Source of the DNA: Paenibacillus whitsoniae
GTDB taxonomy: Bacteria; Bacillota; Bacilli; Paenibacillales; NBRC-103111
Length of the DNA: 59,524 bases
NCBI RefSeq assembly: GCF_003955665.1
Contig: NZ_RXHU01000059.1
Span: 1-59,524 of the forward strand
Direction of reading: 5' to 3'
Under the pieces are notes generated by a model that ran no database searches, was not told the DNA's origin, and saw only the letters and a program-made list of their open reading frames with translations. Shown in pieces: positions 16,864-25,568 of the stretch (the stretch's first letter is position 1; each line of letters begins with the position of its first letter). Made by a program: the position numbers and the translations under genes.

Positions 16864-18267
16864 TTGCACATTATTGCAGTAGGGCTTAATTATCGGACGG
16901 CACCGGTTGAGATTCGTGAGAAGTTTGCATTCGCAGATGCGGATCTTCCGAAAGCAATTGCCGAACTGAAAGTAACGAAGAGCATACTCGAGTGTGTCAT
17001 TGTCGCCACCTGTAATCGTACCGAGATTTACGCGGTGGTTGACCGCGCTCAACTGTGCAGTCACTATTTGATGCATTTTATTGAACGCTGGTTCGGGGTG
17101 CCGAAGGACCAATTTCAAAAGCATCTCTATCATTACGAGAATGAGAAAGCCGCCCAGCATTTGTTCCGCGTGACAAGCGGTCTGGACTCCATGGTGATCG
17201 GAGAAACACAGATCCTCGGTCAGGTGCGCGATGCTTTTTTCGCGTCCCAACAATTGAAAGCAACGGGCACTTATTTCAATACACTGTTTAAGCAGGCTAT
17301 TACGCTCGCGAAAAAGGCGCATTCCGAAACGGACATCAGCAACAATCCGGTGTCGGTCAGTTATGCGGCCGTTGAGCTGGGCAAGCGGATTTTCGGATCC
17401 TATTTGAACAAAACGGTCATGATTATCGGTGCCGGCAAGATGAGCGAGTTGACCGTGAAACATCTGTATGCGAACGGCGCGAATAAGGTCATCGTTGTGA
17501 ACCGTACGTTTGAACGTGCCCAGGAACTCGCGCACAAATTCCAGGGTGTGCCTTGCACGCTTGATGATATGCCGAAGTTTCTGCCGTCTGTCGATATTAT
17601 CATTTCGTCGACCGGTGCTCCGGGCTATGTGCTGTCCAAGAGCGATATTCAAGCTTATGTGCAAAAAAGAAAATCTCGCCCGCTGTTCATGATGGATATT
17701 GCGGTGCCGCGCGACTTGGATCCGCAAATTTCCTCGCTGCCGAACGTGTTCCTTTACGATATCGACGATCTGGAGAACATCGTCGACAAGCATCTGCAAG
17801 AACGCCAGAAAGAAGCGGCGAAGATCGAAGTGATGATCGCCTCGGAATTGGCGGCCTTCGAGCAGTGGACGAAGACGCTGGGCGTTAGCCCTGTTATCAG
17901 CGCGCTGCAGACCAAAGCCAATAGCATTCATCAGGAAACGATGGATAATATGCTGAAGAAGCTGCCGGATTTGGACGAGCGTGAAATCAAGATTATTCGT
18001 AAATTTACGAAAAGTATCGTCAATCAAATGCTTCGCGACCCGATTCTGCGGGTCAAAGAAATGGCCGGCGAGCGCCATGGCGACGAAGCATTGGAGATGT
18101 TTACGCATATTTTTGCCTTGGAAGAAACACTTCGACAACAAGAAGAAGCAGATCAAATAGCTCAAGCGCTGGAATCCGCTCACAAAATAGCCGAGAATAA
18201 GCTGTCGCTCGAGGACAAGCTGTCCGTTCGCGGTTTACAAAATGCGGATCTAGTAACCCCATCTTGA
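16864..18267 (+). CDS. hemA: Glutamyl-tRNA reductase
   Basis: First committed enzyme of C5-route tetrapyrrole synthesis; it reduces glutamyl-tRNA to glutamate-1-semialdehyde with NADPH. Starting at TTG 16864 (MHIIAVGLNYRTAPVEIREKF) gives 467 residues, the canonical N terminus and a good AGGTGG spacing; GTG 16855 would add three residues. The catalytic Cys50 lies in VATCNRTEIY. GLDSMVIGETQILGQV and the NADPH site IIGAGKMSELTVKHL follow, then the helical dimerisation domain. A TATAAT at 16824-16829 is a candidate -10, but the -35 is poor. It heads the cluster hemA-hemX-met8-hemC-cobA/hemD-hemB. Confidence 0.97.
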   Translation: MHIIAVGLNYRTAPVEIREKFAFADADLPKAIAELKVTKSILECVIVATCNRTEIYAVVDRAQLCSHYLMHFIERWFGVPKDQFQKHLYHYENEKAAQHLFRVTSGLDSMVIGETQILGQVRDAFFASQQLKATGTYFNTLFKQAITLAKKAHSETDISNNPVSVSYAAVELGKRIFGSYLNKTVMIIGAGKMSELTVKHLYANGANKVIVVNRTFERAQELAHKFQGVPCTLDDMPKFLPSVDIIISSTGAPGYVLSKSDIQAYVQKRKSRPLFMMDIAVPRDLDPQISSLPNVFLYDIDDLENIVDKHLQERQKEAAKIEVMIASELAAFEQWTKTLGVSPVISALQTKANSIHQETMDNMLKKLPDLDEREIKIIRKFTKSIVNQMLRDPILRVKEMAGERHGDEALEMFTHIFALEETLRQQEEADQIAQALESAHKIAENKLSLEDKLSVRGLQNADLVTPS

Positions 18268-18298
18268 TAAGAGGCGCTAATCGCCTGGGAGAGGTGCC

Positions 18299-19129
18299 AT
18301 GGTAACACGAAGCTGGTTGTTTGACGCGATGATTTATATGTATGCCCTGAGCCTGTTGTTTTACTTTTCGGATTTCGCAAGCGCGAACCGGAAGGCGAAA
18401 CGGATGGGGACGGGGCTGCTTTTGTTTGTATGGGGTTTGCAGACGGCTTACCTTGCAGCCTCACTTTACAATCACTTGACGGAATGGGCCTTTATGAGGT
18501 CGGACGTGCTGTTCATGTTCTCTTGGGTCATCGTGACCGTGTCGCTGATTGTGAACCGGTTTTTCCGGATTGAGTTGTTCGTGTTTTTTGTCAATGTGCT
18601 GGGCTTTGCGATTCTGGCGTTAAATATATTCGGCAATCCCAATGTCCAGCCAATCAATTCGGGTTGGGACATCAACGACGAGCTCTTATTCATTCATATT
18701 TCACTCGCCATTGGCAGTTATGCCGCCTTTTCGTTTGCTGCCATTTTCTCCGGGATGTACGTTTTTCTACATAAAAGCCTGAAGGCAAAAAAGTTCTCGC
18801 AAACTGTGATGAGGCTTCCTTCGCTTGAAAAGATTGAGTCCTACACGTACTTGTCGGTCATCATTGGCGCTCCTCTGCTGCTGTTGGCGCTGAGCCTTGG
18901 CATCGTTTGGGTGCTCCTGGAAGGCAACTCGGATTTGCTATACGATGCCAAAGTGATCAATTCGTTTTTCGTGCTGGCAGCTTACGCCTTCTATTTGTTT
19001 CAAAGAGTGTCGATGCGGATCTCCGGCAATAAACTCGCCGTTTGGAATTTGGCTGCGTTCTGCATCGTCGTCTTGAACTTTGTCGTATCGAATCTCGTAT
19101 CCGGCTTTCACGGATGGATATGGGATTGA
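18299..19129 (+). CDS. hemX: HemX-type membrane protein (cytochrome c assembly/CcsA-like family)
   Basis: 276 residues, almost entirely hydrophobic with about eight membrane helices, from ATG 18299 after GAGAGGTG. The segment SGWDINDELLFIHISLAIGSYAAFSFAAIFSGMY contains the conserved His of the CcsA-like fold. In B. subtilis HemX sits between hemA and hemC and lowers HemA protein level; that role is inferred here from position and family. Its last codons overlap the start of the next gene, so translation is probably coupled. Confidence 0.92.
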   Translation: MVTRSWLFDAMIYMYALSLLFYFSDFASANRKAKRMGTGLLLFVWGLQTAYLAASLYNHLTEWAFMRSDVLFMFSWVIVTVSLIVNRFFRIELFVFFVNVLGFAILALNIFGNPNVQPINSGWDINDELLFIHISLAIGSYAAFSFAAIFSGMYVFLHKSLKAKKFSQTVMRLPSLEKIESYTYLSVIIGAPLLLLALSLGIVWVLLEGNSDLLYDAKVINSFFVLAAYAFYLFQRVSMRISGNKLAVWNLAAFCIVVLNFVVSNLVSGFHGWIWD

Positions 19130-19854
19130 CCGAACCGCGGCGCTGGCAGCATCCGTACCCGATTATGGCGAGTTTAACGGGGAGCCGATGTCTGGTCATT
19201 GGCGGCGGTCAAGTGGCCGAACGGAAGGTGCGTTCGCTGCTGAACGCCGGCGCTCATGTAACCGTGATTGCGGCGGAATTTTCAGAAGGCCTTGCAGGGC
19301 TGTCTGGCGTCGTGCTGCGCAGAGAGACTTTCAATGTGCAGACACTCGATGAGGCCGGCGTTTATTTGCTGCTGGTGGCGGCGACGAACGACAAGGAAGT
19401 GAATGCCCGCATCGCAAGGTATGCCATGGAGCGCAGCATGCTCATCAATGTGGTCGATCAGCCGGAGCTGAGCACTTTCATTATGCCCTCGGTCGTTCGC
19501 CGAGGCAAGCTGGTCATCGCCGTTTCAACGGCCGGCGCGAGCCCATCAGCAGCACGTAGAATCGTCAAAGAGATTGATGCCGCCTACGGTGAGGAATATG
19601 AGATGTATTTGGATTTTTTAAGTCGAGTTCGCTTGCTGGTTCAGGAGCGGGTCACGAATAAAGAAGCAAGACAAAAGCTGTTCAAGGAGATGTTGGACTG
19701 GGACTTGCTCGGCATGATCCGGCAAGGCGATTTTGGCGGCTGGTCGGAGGTTTTTTATCAAGCGTTAGAGCAACAGCCCTGGATGAGTGGACAGGGGGAG
19801 GCGAAAGAGGCGCCTTCGTGGGCGTTTCTCGCTGCAATCGGATGGCATGCTTAG
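19114..19854 (+). CDS. Precorrin-2 dehydrogenase (siroheme synthase, Met8/CysG N-terminal type)
   Basis: NAD-dependent oxidation of precorrin-2 to sirohydrochlorin, sometimes with ferrochelation. The family start YPIMASLTGSRCLVIGGG carries the dinucleotide loop GGGQVAERK. NVVDQPELSTFIMPSVVRRG and STAGASPSAARRI, the catalytic and substrate region, are well conserved. The start is uncertain: ATG 19114 or 19120, both inside the end of hemX, with no strong binding site, so coupling to hemX is likely. With the CobA domain downstream it completes the route from uroporphyrinogen III toward siroheme. It is absent at this place in B. subtilis. Confidence 0.9.
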   Translation: MDMGLTEPRRWQHPYPIMASLTGSRCLVIGGGQVAERKVRSLLNAGAHVTVIAAEFSEGLAGLSGVVLRRETFNVQTLDEAGVYLLLVAATNDKEVNARIARYAMERSMLINVVDQPELSTFIMPSVVRRGKLVIAVSTAGASPSAARRIVKEIDAAYGEEYEMYLDFLSRVRLLVQERVTNKEARQKLFKEMLDWDLLGMIRQGDFGGWSEVFYQALEQQPWMSGQGEAKEAPSWAFLAAIGWHA

Positions 19855-19868
19855 GAGGCAAGGAGATC

Positions 19869-20816
19869 ATGAGAACGATTATTGTAGGCACAAGGCAAAG
19901 TGCACTGGCGTTAACGCAGACAGGACAAGCCGTAGAGTTGCTCAAACAGCTTGCAGAGAAGCACGGCATTGCTTGCCAATTTGAGATCAAGAAAATTGTC
20001 ACCAAAGGCGACCGCATTCTGGACGTGACACTGTCCAAGGTGGGCGGTAAAGGCTTGTTCGTGAAGGAAATCGAACAGGCGCTCACGGACGGCGAGATCG
20101 ACATCGCCGTGCACAGCATGAAGGATATGCCTTTCGAACTGCCGGAAGGGCTTGTCATCGGCGCGATCCCGGAGCGCGAGGACCCGCGCGATGCGCTCAT
20201 TACCCGCGGCGCGAAAAGCCTGGACGACCTGCCGCAGGGCGCGCTCGTCGGCACGAGCTCGCTGCGTCGGAGCTCGCAGCTGCAGCATGTGCGTCCCGAC
20301 CTGCGGATCGAGTCGCTCCGCGGCAACATCGATTCGAGGCTGCGCAAGCTCGATGAAGAGAACTTCGATGCGATACTGCTCGCTGCCGCCGGTTTACACC
20401 GGATCGGCTGGAGGGATCGCATCACGGCGTATCTGCCGCCGGAGCAGTGCCTCCCTGCCGTAGGTCAGGGTGCGCTCTGCATCGAGTGCCGCGGCAGCGA
20501 CGACTTTGTGCTGGACTTGCTGGGCAAGTTCCAGCATGAACCGACCGCGCTTGCGGTGCGCGCCGAGCGGGCGTTCCTCGGCAGGCTCAATGGAGGCTGC
20601 CAGGTGCCCCTCGGCGCTTACGCGAGCGTAAGCGCGGCCGGCGGAGAAGCCGAAGCGCCGGAGCTGACGCTGACCGGCATGGTCGGCTCGCCGGACGGCG
20701 CCGTCATGCTCAAGGAGACGGCATCCGGGAGCGATCCGGAGGCGCTGGGCCGGCTTGTCGCAGACAAGCTGATTGCGCAGGGAGCGGAACGTATCCTAAA
20801 CGAAGCGAGGACGTGA
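19869..20816 (+). CDS. hemC: Porphobilinogen deaminase (hydroxymethylbilane synthase)
   Basis: 315 residues from ATG 19869 with AAGGAG 7 bases upstream. It joins four porphobilinogen units into hydroxymethylbilane. Cys244 in LNGGCQVPLG carries the dipyrromethane cofactor. Other signatures are GTRQSALALTQT, HSMKDMPFELP, GTSSLRRSSQL and RGNIDSRLRK. Codons in the second half are especially GC-rich. The stop overlaps the start of the cobA-hemD gene. Confidence 0.97.
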   Translation: MRTIIVGTRQSALALTQTGQAVELLKQLAEKHGIACQFEIKKIVTKGDRILDVTLSKVGGKGLFVKEIEQALTDGEIDIAVHSMKDMPFELPEGLVIGAIPEREDPRDALITRGAKSLDDLPQGALVGTSSLRRSSQLQHVRPDLRIESLRGNIDSRLRKLDEENFDAILLAAAGLHRIGWRDRITAYLPPEQCLPAVGQGALCIECRGSDDFVLDLLGKFQHEPTALAVRAERAFLGRLNGGCQVPLGAYASVSAAGGEAEAPELTLTGMVGSPDGAVMLKETASGSDPEALGRLVADKLIAQGAERILNEART

Positions 20817-22384
20817 GGGCTGTGAACAAGGGGAGAGTATTTCTGGTCGGTGCGGGGCCGGGAGATCCGAAGCTGATTTCCGTTCGGGGGATGGAGGCGA
20901 TTCAGCGGGCGGACGTGATCGTGTACGACCGTTTGGCGAATCCGCGGTTGCTGAAGCACCGCAGGCCAGAGGCCGAGCTGATTTTTGTCGGCAAACTGCC
21001 GGACAAGCATATTCTGAAGCAGGAAGAAATCAGCCAACTGCTGCTGGATCTTGCGCTGCAAGGCAAAGTGGTCACACGCCTCAAAGGCGGCGATCCAAGC
21101 GTGTTCGGCCGCGTCGGCGAAGAGGCCGAGCTGCTGGCGGAGCACGGGGTTACGTTTGACATCATTCCAGGGATTACCTCTTCCATTGCGGTACCTGCGT
21201 ATGCGGGGATTCCCGTGACGCACCGCGATTTTACATCGTCCGTGGCGATCGTGACCGGACATGAATATCCGAACAAGACCTACTCCAGCCTGAACTGGGA
21301 TCATTTGGCCAAAGCGATAGGCACAATGGTGTTCCTTATGGGCGTAGCGAATCTGGAGCAAATTTGCCGGGAGTTGATTCGCTGCGGCAAGCCGGCGGAC
21401 ATGCCGGTAGCGCTCGTGCGCTGGGGCACTTGGGCTGACCAGGCGACGATTACGGGGACGCTGGGGGACATTGTGGAAAAAGTTCGCGCCGCGGACTTTA
21501 AATCGCCCGCGGTGATCATCGTCGGCGAAGTCGTCAAGCTGCGTGAGAAACTGGCTTGGGTGGAGAAGAAGCCGCTGTTCGGCCGACGGATTATGGTTAC
21601 GCGCGCCAGAAGTCAGGCTAGCGAATTGGTAGATCTGATCGACGACTTGGGCGGTGAGCCGGTCGAGTTTCCGGTCATCCGCATGCAGCCGCCAACCAAG
21701 CCGGAGGTGGTTGCGGCGCTCGACGCTGCGCTGGCGCGATTGCCGGAGTTTGACTGGGTCATCCTGACCAGCGTTAACGGCGTCGAGTATTTCTTCCGCA
21801 GCCTGCGGGAACGGGGCATTGATATCCGTAAGCTAGGCGGCGCCCGCATCGTGGCGGTCGGCCCGAAAACGGCCGAAGCACTCGCGGAGCGCGGGATTAT
21901 CGCCGATGTGATTCCCGCCAAATTTCAAGGCGAAGGCATTCTTGAGGCGCTGGAAGCCGAGCTGCGGGCCGGTCAGAAGGCACTGCTGCCGACGGCGGAC
22001 CTCGCCCGCGATTATTTGCCTAAGCGGCTAGGCGAGCTGGGGCTTTCAGTGACCGAAGTCGACATCTACGAGAATGTTCTGAGCGTCGACGACGGAGACG
22101 AGCTGCTGCAGCTTTTGACAACGCAAAGCATTCATATCATTACTTTTACCAGTTCCTCGACCGTTACGAATTTATTTGAAGCGCTGCGCCAACTCGGGGT
22201 GGAAGATCCGCTCTCGCTGCTGCAAGGTGTGGAAATTGCTTGTATTGGTCCGAAAACGGCGGAGACAGCCGCCAAGGCTGGCCTGCCGATTACTTATATG
22301 GCCGAGGAAGCGACAGTTGCTTCGCTCGTGCACAGCATGATTCAAGGAGGCGGAATGCATCATGAGTTTTCCAATCGTACGTAA
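20813..22384 (+). CDS. cobA-hemD: Fused uroporphyrinogen-III C-methyltransferase (CobA) and uroporphyrinogen-III synthase (HemD)
   Basis: A 523-residue two-domain protein. Residues ~5-250 are a SAM-dependent methyltransferase (LVGAGPGDPKL, RLKGGDPSVFGR, PGITSSIAVPAYAGIPVTHRD, VVFLMG-like MVFLMGVANL) that makes precorrin-2 for siroheme or B12. Residues ~258-515 are HemD (RRIMVTRARSQASEL, DWVILTSVNGVEYFF, VAVGPKTAEAL, ITFTSSSTVTNLF), which cyclises hydroxymethylbilane. The two activities therefore sit at the haem/siroheme branch point in one chain. The start is GTG 20813, overlapping the hemC stop, or GTG 20822. Its end overlaps hemB by 23 bases. Confidence 0.95.
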   Translation: MRAVNKGRVFLVGAGPGDPKLISVRGMEAIQRADVIVYDRLANPRLLKHRRPEAELIFVGKLPDKHILKQEEISQLLLDLALQGKVVTRLKGGDPSVFGRVGEEAELLAEHGVTFDIIPGITSSIAVPAYAGIPVTHRDFTSSVAIVTGHEYPNKTYSSLNWDHLAKAIGTMVFLMGVANLEQICRELIRCGKPADMPVALVRWGTWADQATITGTLGDIVEKVRAADFKSPAVIIVGEVVKLREKLAWVEKKPLFGRRIMVTRARSQASELVDLIDDLGGEPVEFPVIRMQPPTKPEVVAALDAALARLPEFDWVILTSVNGVEYFFRSLRERGIDIRKLGGARIVAVGPKTAEALAERGIIADVIPAKFQGEGILEALEAELRAGQKALLPTADLARDYLPKRLGELGLSVTEVDIYENVLSVDDGDELLQLLTTQSIHIITFTSSSTVTNLFEALRQLGVEDPLSLLQGVEIACIGPKTAETAAKAGLPITYMAEEATVASLVHSMIQGGGMHHEFSNRT

Positions 22385-23354
22385 CCGCCGGCTGCGCGGC
22401 AATGCAGCTATTCGCAATCTCGTTCGCGAGAATCAAGTGACGGTAAACGATGTTGTGCAGCCGATTTTTGTCACCCATGGTACGAACGTCAAATCGGAGA
22501 TTGCATCGATGCCTGGTGTATACCACTGGTCGCTTGATCGCGTGAAGGAAGAATTGGACGAAATCGTAGGTCTTGGCATTCAAGCGATTTTGCTATTCGG
22601 CGTTCCGGATCATAAGGATGCCAAAGGCACATCCGCTTATATGGATGAAGGTATCGTACAGCAGGCTTGCCGTTACATCAAAGAGGTGTACCCGGATCTG
22701 CTGATTATTGCCGACACTTGCTTGTGTCAATTCACAGATACCGGCCATTGCGGCGTAATTCACCATCATCCGATGACAGGCGCTGCCGATGTGGCGAACG
22801 ATCCTTCGCTGGAGCTGTTGGTTCGCACAGCGGTATCTCAGGCCAAGGCAGGTGCGGACATTATCGCACCGTCCAACATGATGGACGGCTATGTGCAAGC
22901 GATCCGTTCGGGCCTTGACGAGGCCGGTTACGAGAACACGCCGATTATGGCGTACTCCGTGAAGTATGCGTCCGCCTACTATGGTCCGTTCCGTGACGCA
23001 GCCCACTCGACGCCGCAATTCGGTGACCGCAAAACGTATCAAATGGACCCGGCCAACGCCAGGGAAGCGCTGCGCGAAGCGGAATCCGATGTGATTGAAG
23101 GCGCAGATTTCCTCATGGTGAAACCGGCGCTGGCGTATATGGATATTCTTCGCACGCTGAAAGACAACTTCGATCTGCCGCTGGTGGCGTATAACGTCAG
23201 TGCAGAATATTCAATGGTGAAAGCGGCGGCAGCGAACGGCTGGCTGAACGAAGAAGCGATCGTCATGGAGACGATGACGGGCTTCAAGCGTGCCGGTGCC
23301 GACATTATTTTGACATATTTCGCCAAAGATATTGCTCGTTACCTGCAAAAATAA
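22362..23354 (+). CDS. hemB: Porphobilinogen synthase (delta-aminolevulinic acid dehydratase), zinc type
   Basis: 330 residues from ATG 22362, with AAGGAGG upstream lying inside cobA-hemD. It condenses two 5-aminolevulinate molecules into porphobilinogen. Lys201 (SVKYASAYYGPF) and Lys254 (LMVKPALAYMD) are the two Schiff-base lysines. Cys120, Cys122 and Cys130 (DTCLCQFTDTGHCG) are the catalytic zinc ligands, so this is the zinc-dependent class. It ends the first hem transcript, followed by a long hairpin terminator. Confidence 0.97.
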   Translation: MSFPIVRNRRLRGNAAIRNLVRENQVTVNDVVQPIFVTHGTNVKSEIASMPGVYHWSLDRVKEELDEIVGLGIQAILLFGVPDHKDAKGTSAYMDEGIVQQACRYIKEVYPDLLIIADTCLCQFTDTGHCGVIHHHPMTGAADVANDPSLELLVRTAVSQAKAGADIIAPSNMMDGYVQAIRSGLDEAGYENTPIMAYSVKYASAYYGPFRDAAHSTPQFGDRKTYQMDPANAREALREAESDVIEGADFLMVKPALAYMDILRTLKDNFDLPLVAYNVSAEYSMVKAAAANGWLNEEAIVMETMTGFKRAGADIILTYFAKDIARYLQK

Positions 23355-23362
23355 TAGGCATG

Positions 23363-23443
23363 AGAACCATTCGAGCGCTGCTGTCGGGCTGCTTCCTTTA
23401 TGAAGCAGAGCGAACGAGCCGGCAGAGCCGGGTGGTTCTTTTG
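23363..23443 (+). terminator. Nested hairpin terminator after hemB
   Basis: Outer stem AGAACCA (23363-23369) / TGGTTCT (23433-23439), inner stem CTGCTTC / GAAGCAG near 23389-23408, then a T-rich tail. Large for a terminator but well placed. Confidence 0.6.
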
Positions 23444-23478
23444 TCATACATTTGTCGCATTAGCGAAGCTTACCTCAG

Positions 23479-23507
23479 TTGTGAGAGCGGGATAATTAGG
23501 GCATAAT
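23479..23507 (+). promoter_or_regulatory. Promoter of hemE-hemH-hemY
   Basis: TTGTGA (23479-23484), 17 bases, CATAAT (23502-23507). Transcription from about 23514 would exclude the earliest in-frame ATG at 23510. The 5' leader can encode a 13-codon peptide (23508-23549, starting MDENRNG) that ends just before hemE; it has no binding site. Confidence 0.6.
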
Positions 23508-23551
23508 GGATGAGAATAGGAACGGACGATCAGAGGATGGTGTTTGAGCCG

Positions 23552-24616
23552 ATGAGCTACAACGATAATTTTATAAAAGCGTGCCGCAAGGAGCAGGTCG
23601 ATACGCTGCCTGTGTGGTATATGCGTCAAGCGGGACGTTATGACCCGGATTACCGCAAAATCAAAGAGAAATACTCGCTGCTCGAAATTTGCCGTCAGCC
23701 TGAGCTGGCTGTTGAAGTGACGATGATGCCGATCAAGAAGCTCGGCGTCGATGCGGCGATTTTATATTCCGATATTATGAATCCGGTTGCTTCGCTGGGC
23801 GTTGATTTTGATATTGTAAAAGATATTGGCCCCGTGATTCATACGCCGGTGCGGACGGCAGAAGATGTATCCAAACTGCGGCCTATCAACGTGGAGCAGG
23901 ATTTGTCGCACATCATTGAAACGATTCGCATTCTTGACCGGGAGCTGGAGGTGCCGCTCATTTCATTTGCGGGTGCGCCGTTTACGATTGCGAGCTATTT
24001 GATCGAGGGCAAACCGTCCAAGAGCTACATCCGTACAAAGCAAATGATGTACTCGGAGCCTGCGGTCTGGTTCGCGCTCATGGACAAGCTCGGTGATATG
24101 GTCATCACGTATCTCCGCTCGCATATTGCAGCAGGTGCGAAGGCGGTGCAGGTGTTCGACAGTTGGGTCGGCGCGCTGTCGCCGGCCGATTTCGATGTGT
24201 ATGTGCGGCCGACGATGATGCGGATTTTTGCCGGTTTGGCGGATTTGAAAGAGCCGAAAATTTATTTCCCAGGGGTCAGTTCCGGCGAGCTGCTGCCGTA
24301 TTTGAAAGGCATTCAGGCCGACGTGATCGGGCTGGATTGGCGCGTGCCGATCAACGTCGGCCGTGAACGTTTGGATCACCGATATGCGGTGCAGGGGAAC
24401 CTGGATCCTTACATTTTGACGGCGCCGATGTCGGTCATTGAGAAGCAGGCGAAAGCGATTATGGATGAGGGTATGCAGCATCCGGGCTATATTTTTAACT
24501 TGGGCCATGGATTGTTCCCGGAAGCTTCGCTGGAGAAGTTAAAAGAGTTGACCGCGTTCATCCATTCGTATTCCCATTCGGTATTATCCCAGCAAGCAGA
24601 AAAGAGTGGTGTTTAA
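23552..24616 (+). CDS. hemE: Uroporphyrinogen decarboxylase
   Basis: 354 residues from ATG 23552 (MSYNDNFIKACRKE), which matches the usual family start; ATG 23537 has the GAGG directly against it. Signatures include TLPVWYMRQAGRYDPDYR at the substrate site, the catalytic Asp in AILYSDIMNP, and FAGAPFTIASYLIEG. It removes four carboxyl groups to give coproporphyrinogen III. It is the first gene of the hemEHY unit, and the hemH start codon begins one base after its stop codon. Confidence 0.97.
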   Translation: MSYNDNFIKACRKEQVDTLPVWYMRQAGRYDPDYRKIKEKYSLLEICRQPELAVEVTMMPIKKLGVDAAILYSDIMNPVASLGVDFDIVKDIGPVIHTPVRTAEDVSKLRPINVEQDLSHIIETIRILDRELEVPLISFAGAPFTIASYLIEGKPSKSYIRTKQMMYSEPAVWFALMDKLGDMVITYLRSHIAAGAKAVQVFDSWVGALSPADFDVYVRPTMMRIFAGLADLKEPKIYFPGVSSGELLPYLKGIQADVIGLDWRVPINVGRERLDHRYAVQGNLDPYILTAPMSVIEKQAKAIMDEGMQHPGYIFNLGHGLFPEASLEKLKELTAFIHSYSHSVLSQQAEKSGV

Positions 24617-24617
24617 C

Positions 24618-25568
24618 ATGTCCAAACAACGGATTGGCGTACTCGTCATGTCGTACGGAACGCCGGAGAGCCTAGATCAAGTTGAAGCGTACTATACCCA
24701 CATCCGCCGGGGGCATCCGCCGACTGCGGAGCAGCTGCATGAGCTGACGAGCCGGTATGAGGCGATTGTAGGCGGTTTTTTCCCGCTGCGCGAGAACACG
24801 AATAAGCAAGTGCAAAGCCTGGAGGCGACGCTTCACCGGGAGCATCCGGAGGTTGAATTCGTCTGCTATCAAGGGTTGAAGCACGCGCAGCCTTATATTG
24901 AAGACGGTGTGGATCAAATGGTGAAGGACGGCATTCAGGAAGCCGTCGGCGTTGTACTGGCCCCGCATTACTCGGTCATGAGTGTTGGCGGCTATGTGAA
25001 ACGTGCGCAGGATAAAGCGGATGAGCTTGGTTTGAAGATCTCCTTCGTTCTTGAGTATCACTTGCATGAGAAGCTGCTCGATGCGCTGCAAACACGCGTG
25101 GTGAACGCACTCGCCAAGTTTGATGGCAATCGCGACGAGGTGCGCGTGATGTTCACGGCGCACAGCTTGCCTGCGAAAATTTTGGAGATGAAAGATCCGT
25201 ATCCGGATCAACTGCTGGCGACCTCTACAGCGATTGCGGATCGCATCGGACTTACGAATTGGCAGTTCGGCTGGCAAAGTGCCGGGCAGACGGCTACGCC
25301 GTGGCTCGGACCGGATATTTTGGATGTGATGCAGACGGTAGCGAATGAAGAACATGTGCGCAAAATTTTGCTGTGCCCGATCGGTTTCGTGTCGGATCAT
25401 CTGGAAGTGCTGTATGACATCGACATTGAAGCGCAGGCGCTTGCGAAGGAACTGGGCATTCAGCTCGAACGAACGGAATCGCTGAACACGGACCCGCTCT
25501 ATATGGAAACGCTGAGCGATGTGGTCTATAAGAAATGGCAAGAGACAAAAGTGGCTAATCCGTCATGA
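24618..25568 (+). CDS. hemH: Ferrochelatase (coproporphyrin III type in Gram-positives)
   Basis: 316 residues from ATG 24618. MSYGTPESLDQVEAYYTHIRRG is the classical N-terminal signature. HYSVMSVGGYVKRA and the metal-site motif FTAHSLP hold the catalytic His, with WQSAGQTATPWLGP and CPIGFVSDHLEVLYDID following. In monoderm bacteria this enzyme inserts iron into coproporphyrin III (CpfC). The stop overlaps the hemY start (ATGA). Confidence 0.96.
   Translation: MSKQRIGVLVMSYGTPESLDQVEAYYTHIRRGHPPTAEQLHELTSRYEAIVGGFFPLRENTNKQVQSLEATLHREHPEVEFVCYQGLKHAQPYIEDGVDQMVKDGIQEAVGVVLAPHYSVMSVGGYVKRAQDKADELGLKISFVLEYHLHEKLLDALQTRVVNALAKFDGNRDEVRVMFTAHSLPAKILEMKDPYPDQLLATSTAIADRIGLTNWQFGWQSAGQTATPWLGPDILDVMQTVANEEHVRKILLCPIGFVSDHLEVLYDIDIEAQALAKELGIQLERTESLNTDPLYMETLSDVVYKKWQETKVANPS

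Noticed and set aside
16789..18183. A 464-codon minus-strand frame opposite hemA
   Set aside because: It mirrors the hemA coding frame, has no start signal, and its translation is Arg/His-rich as expected of a shadow.
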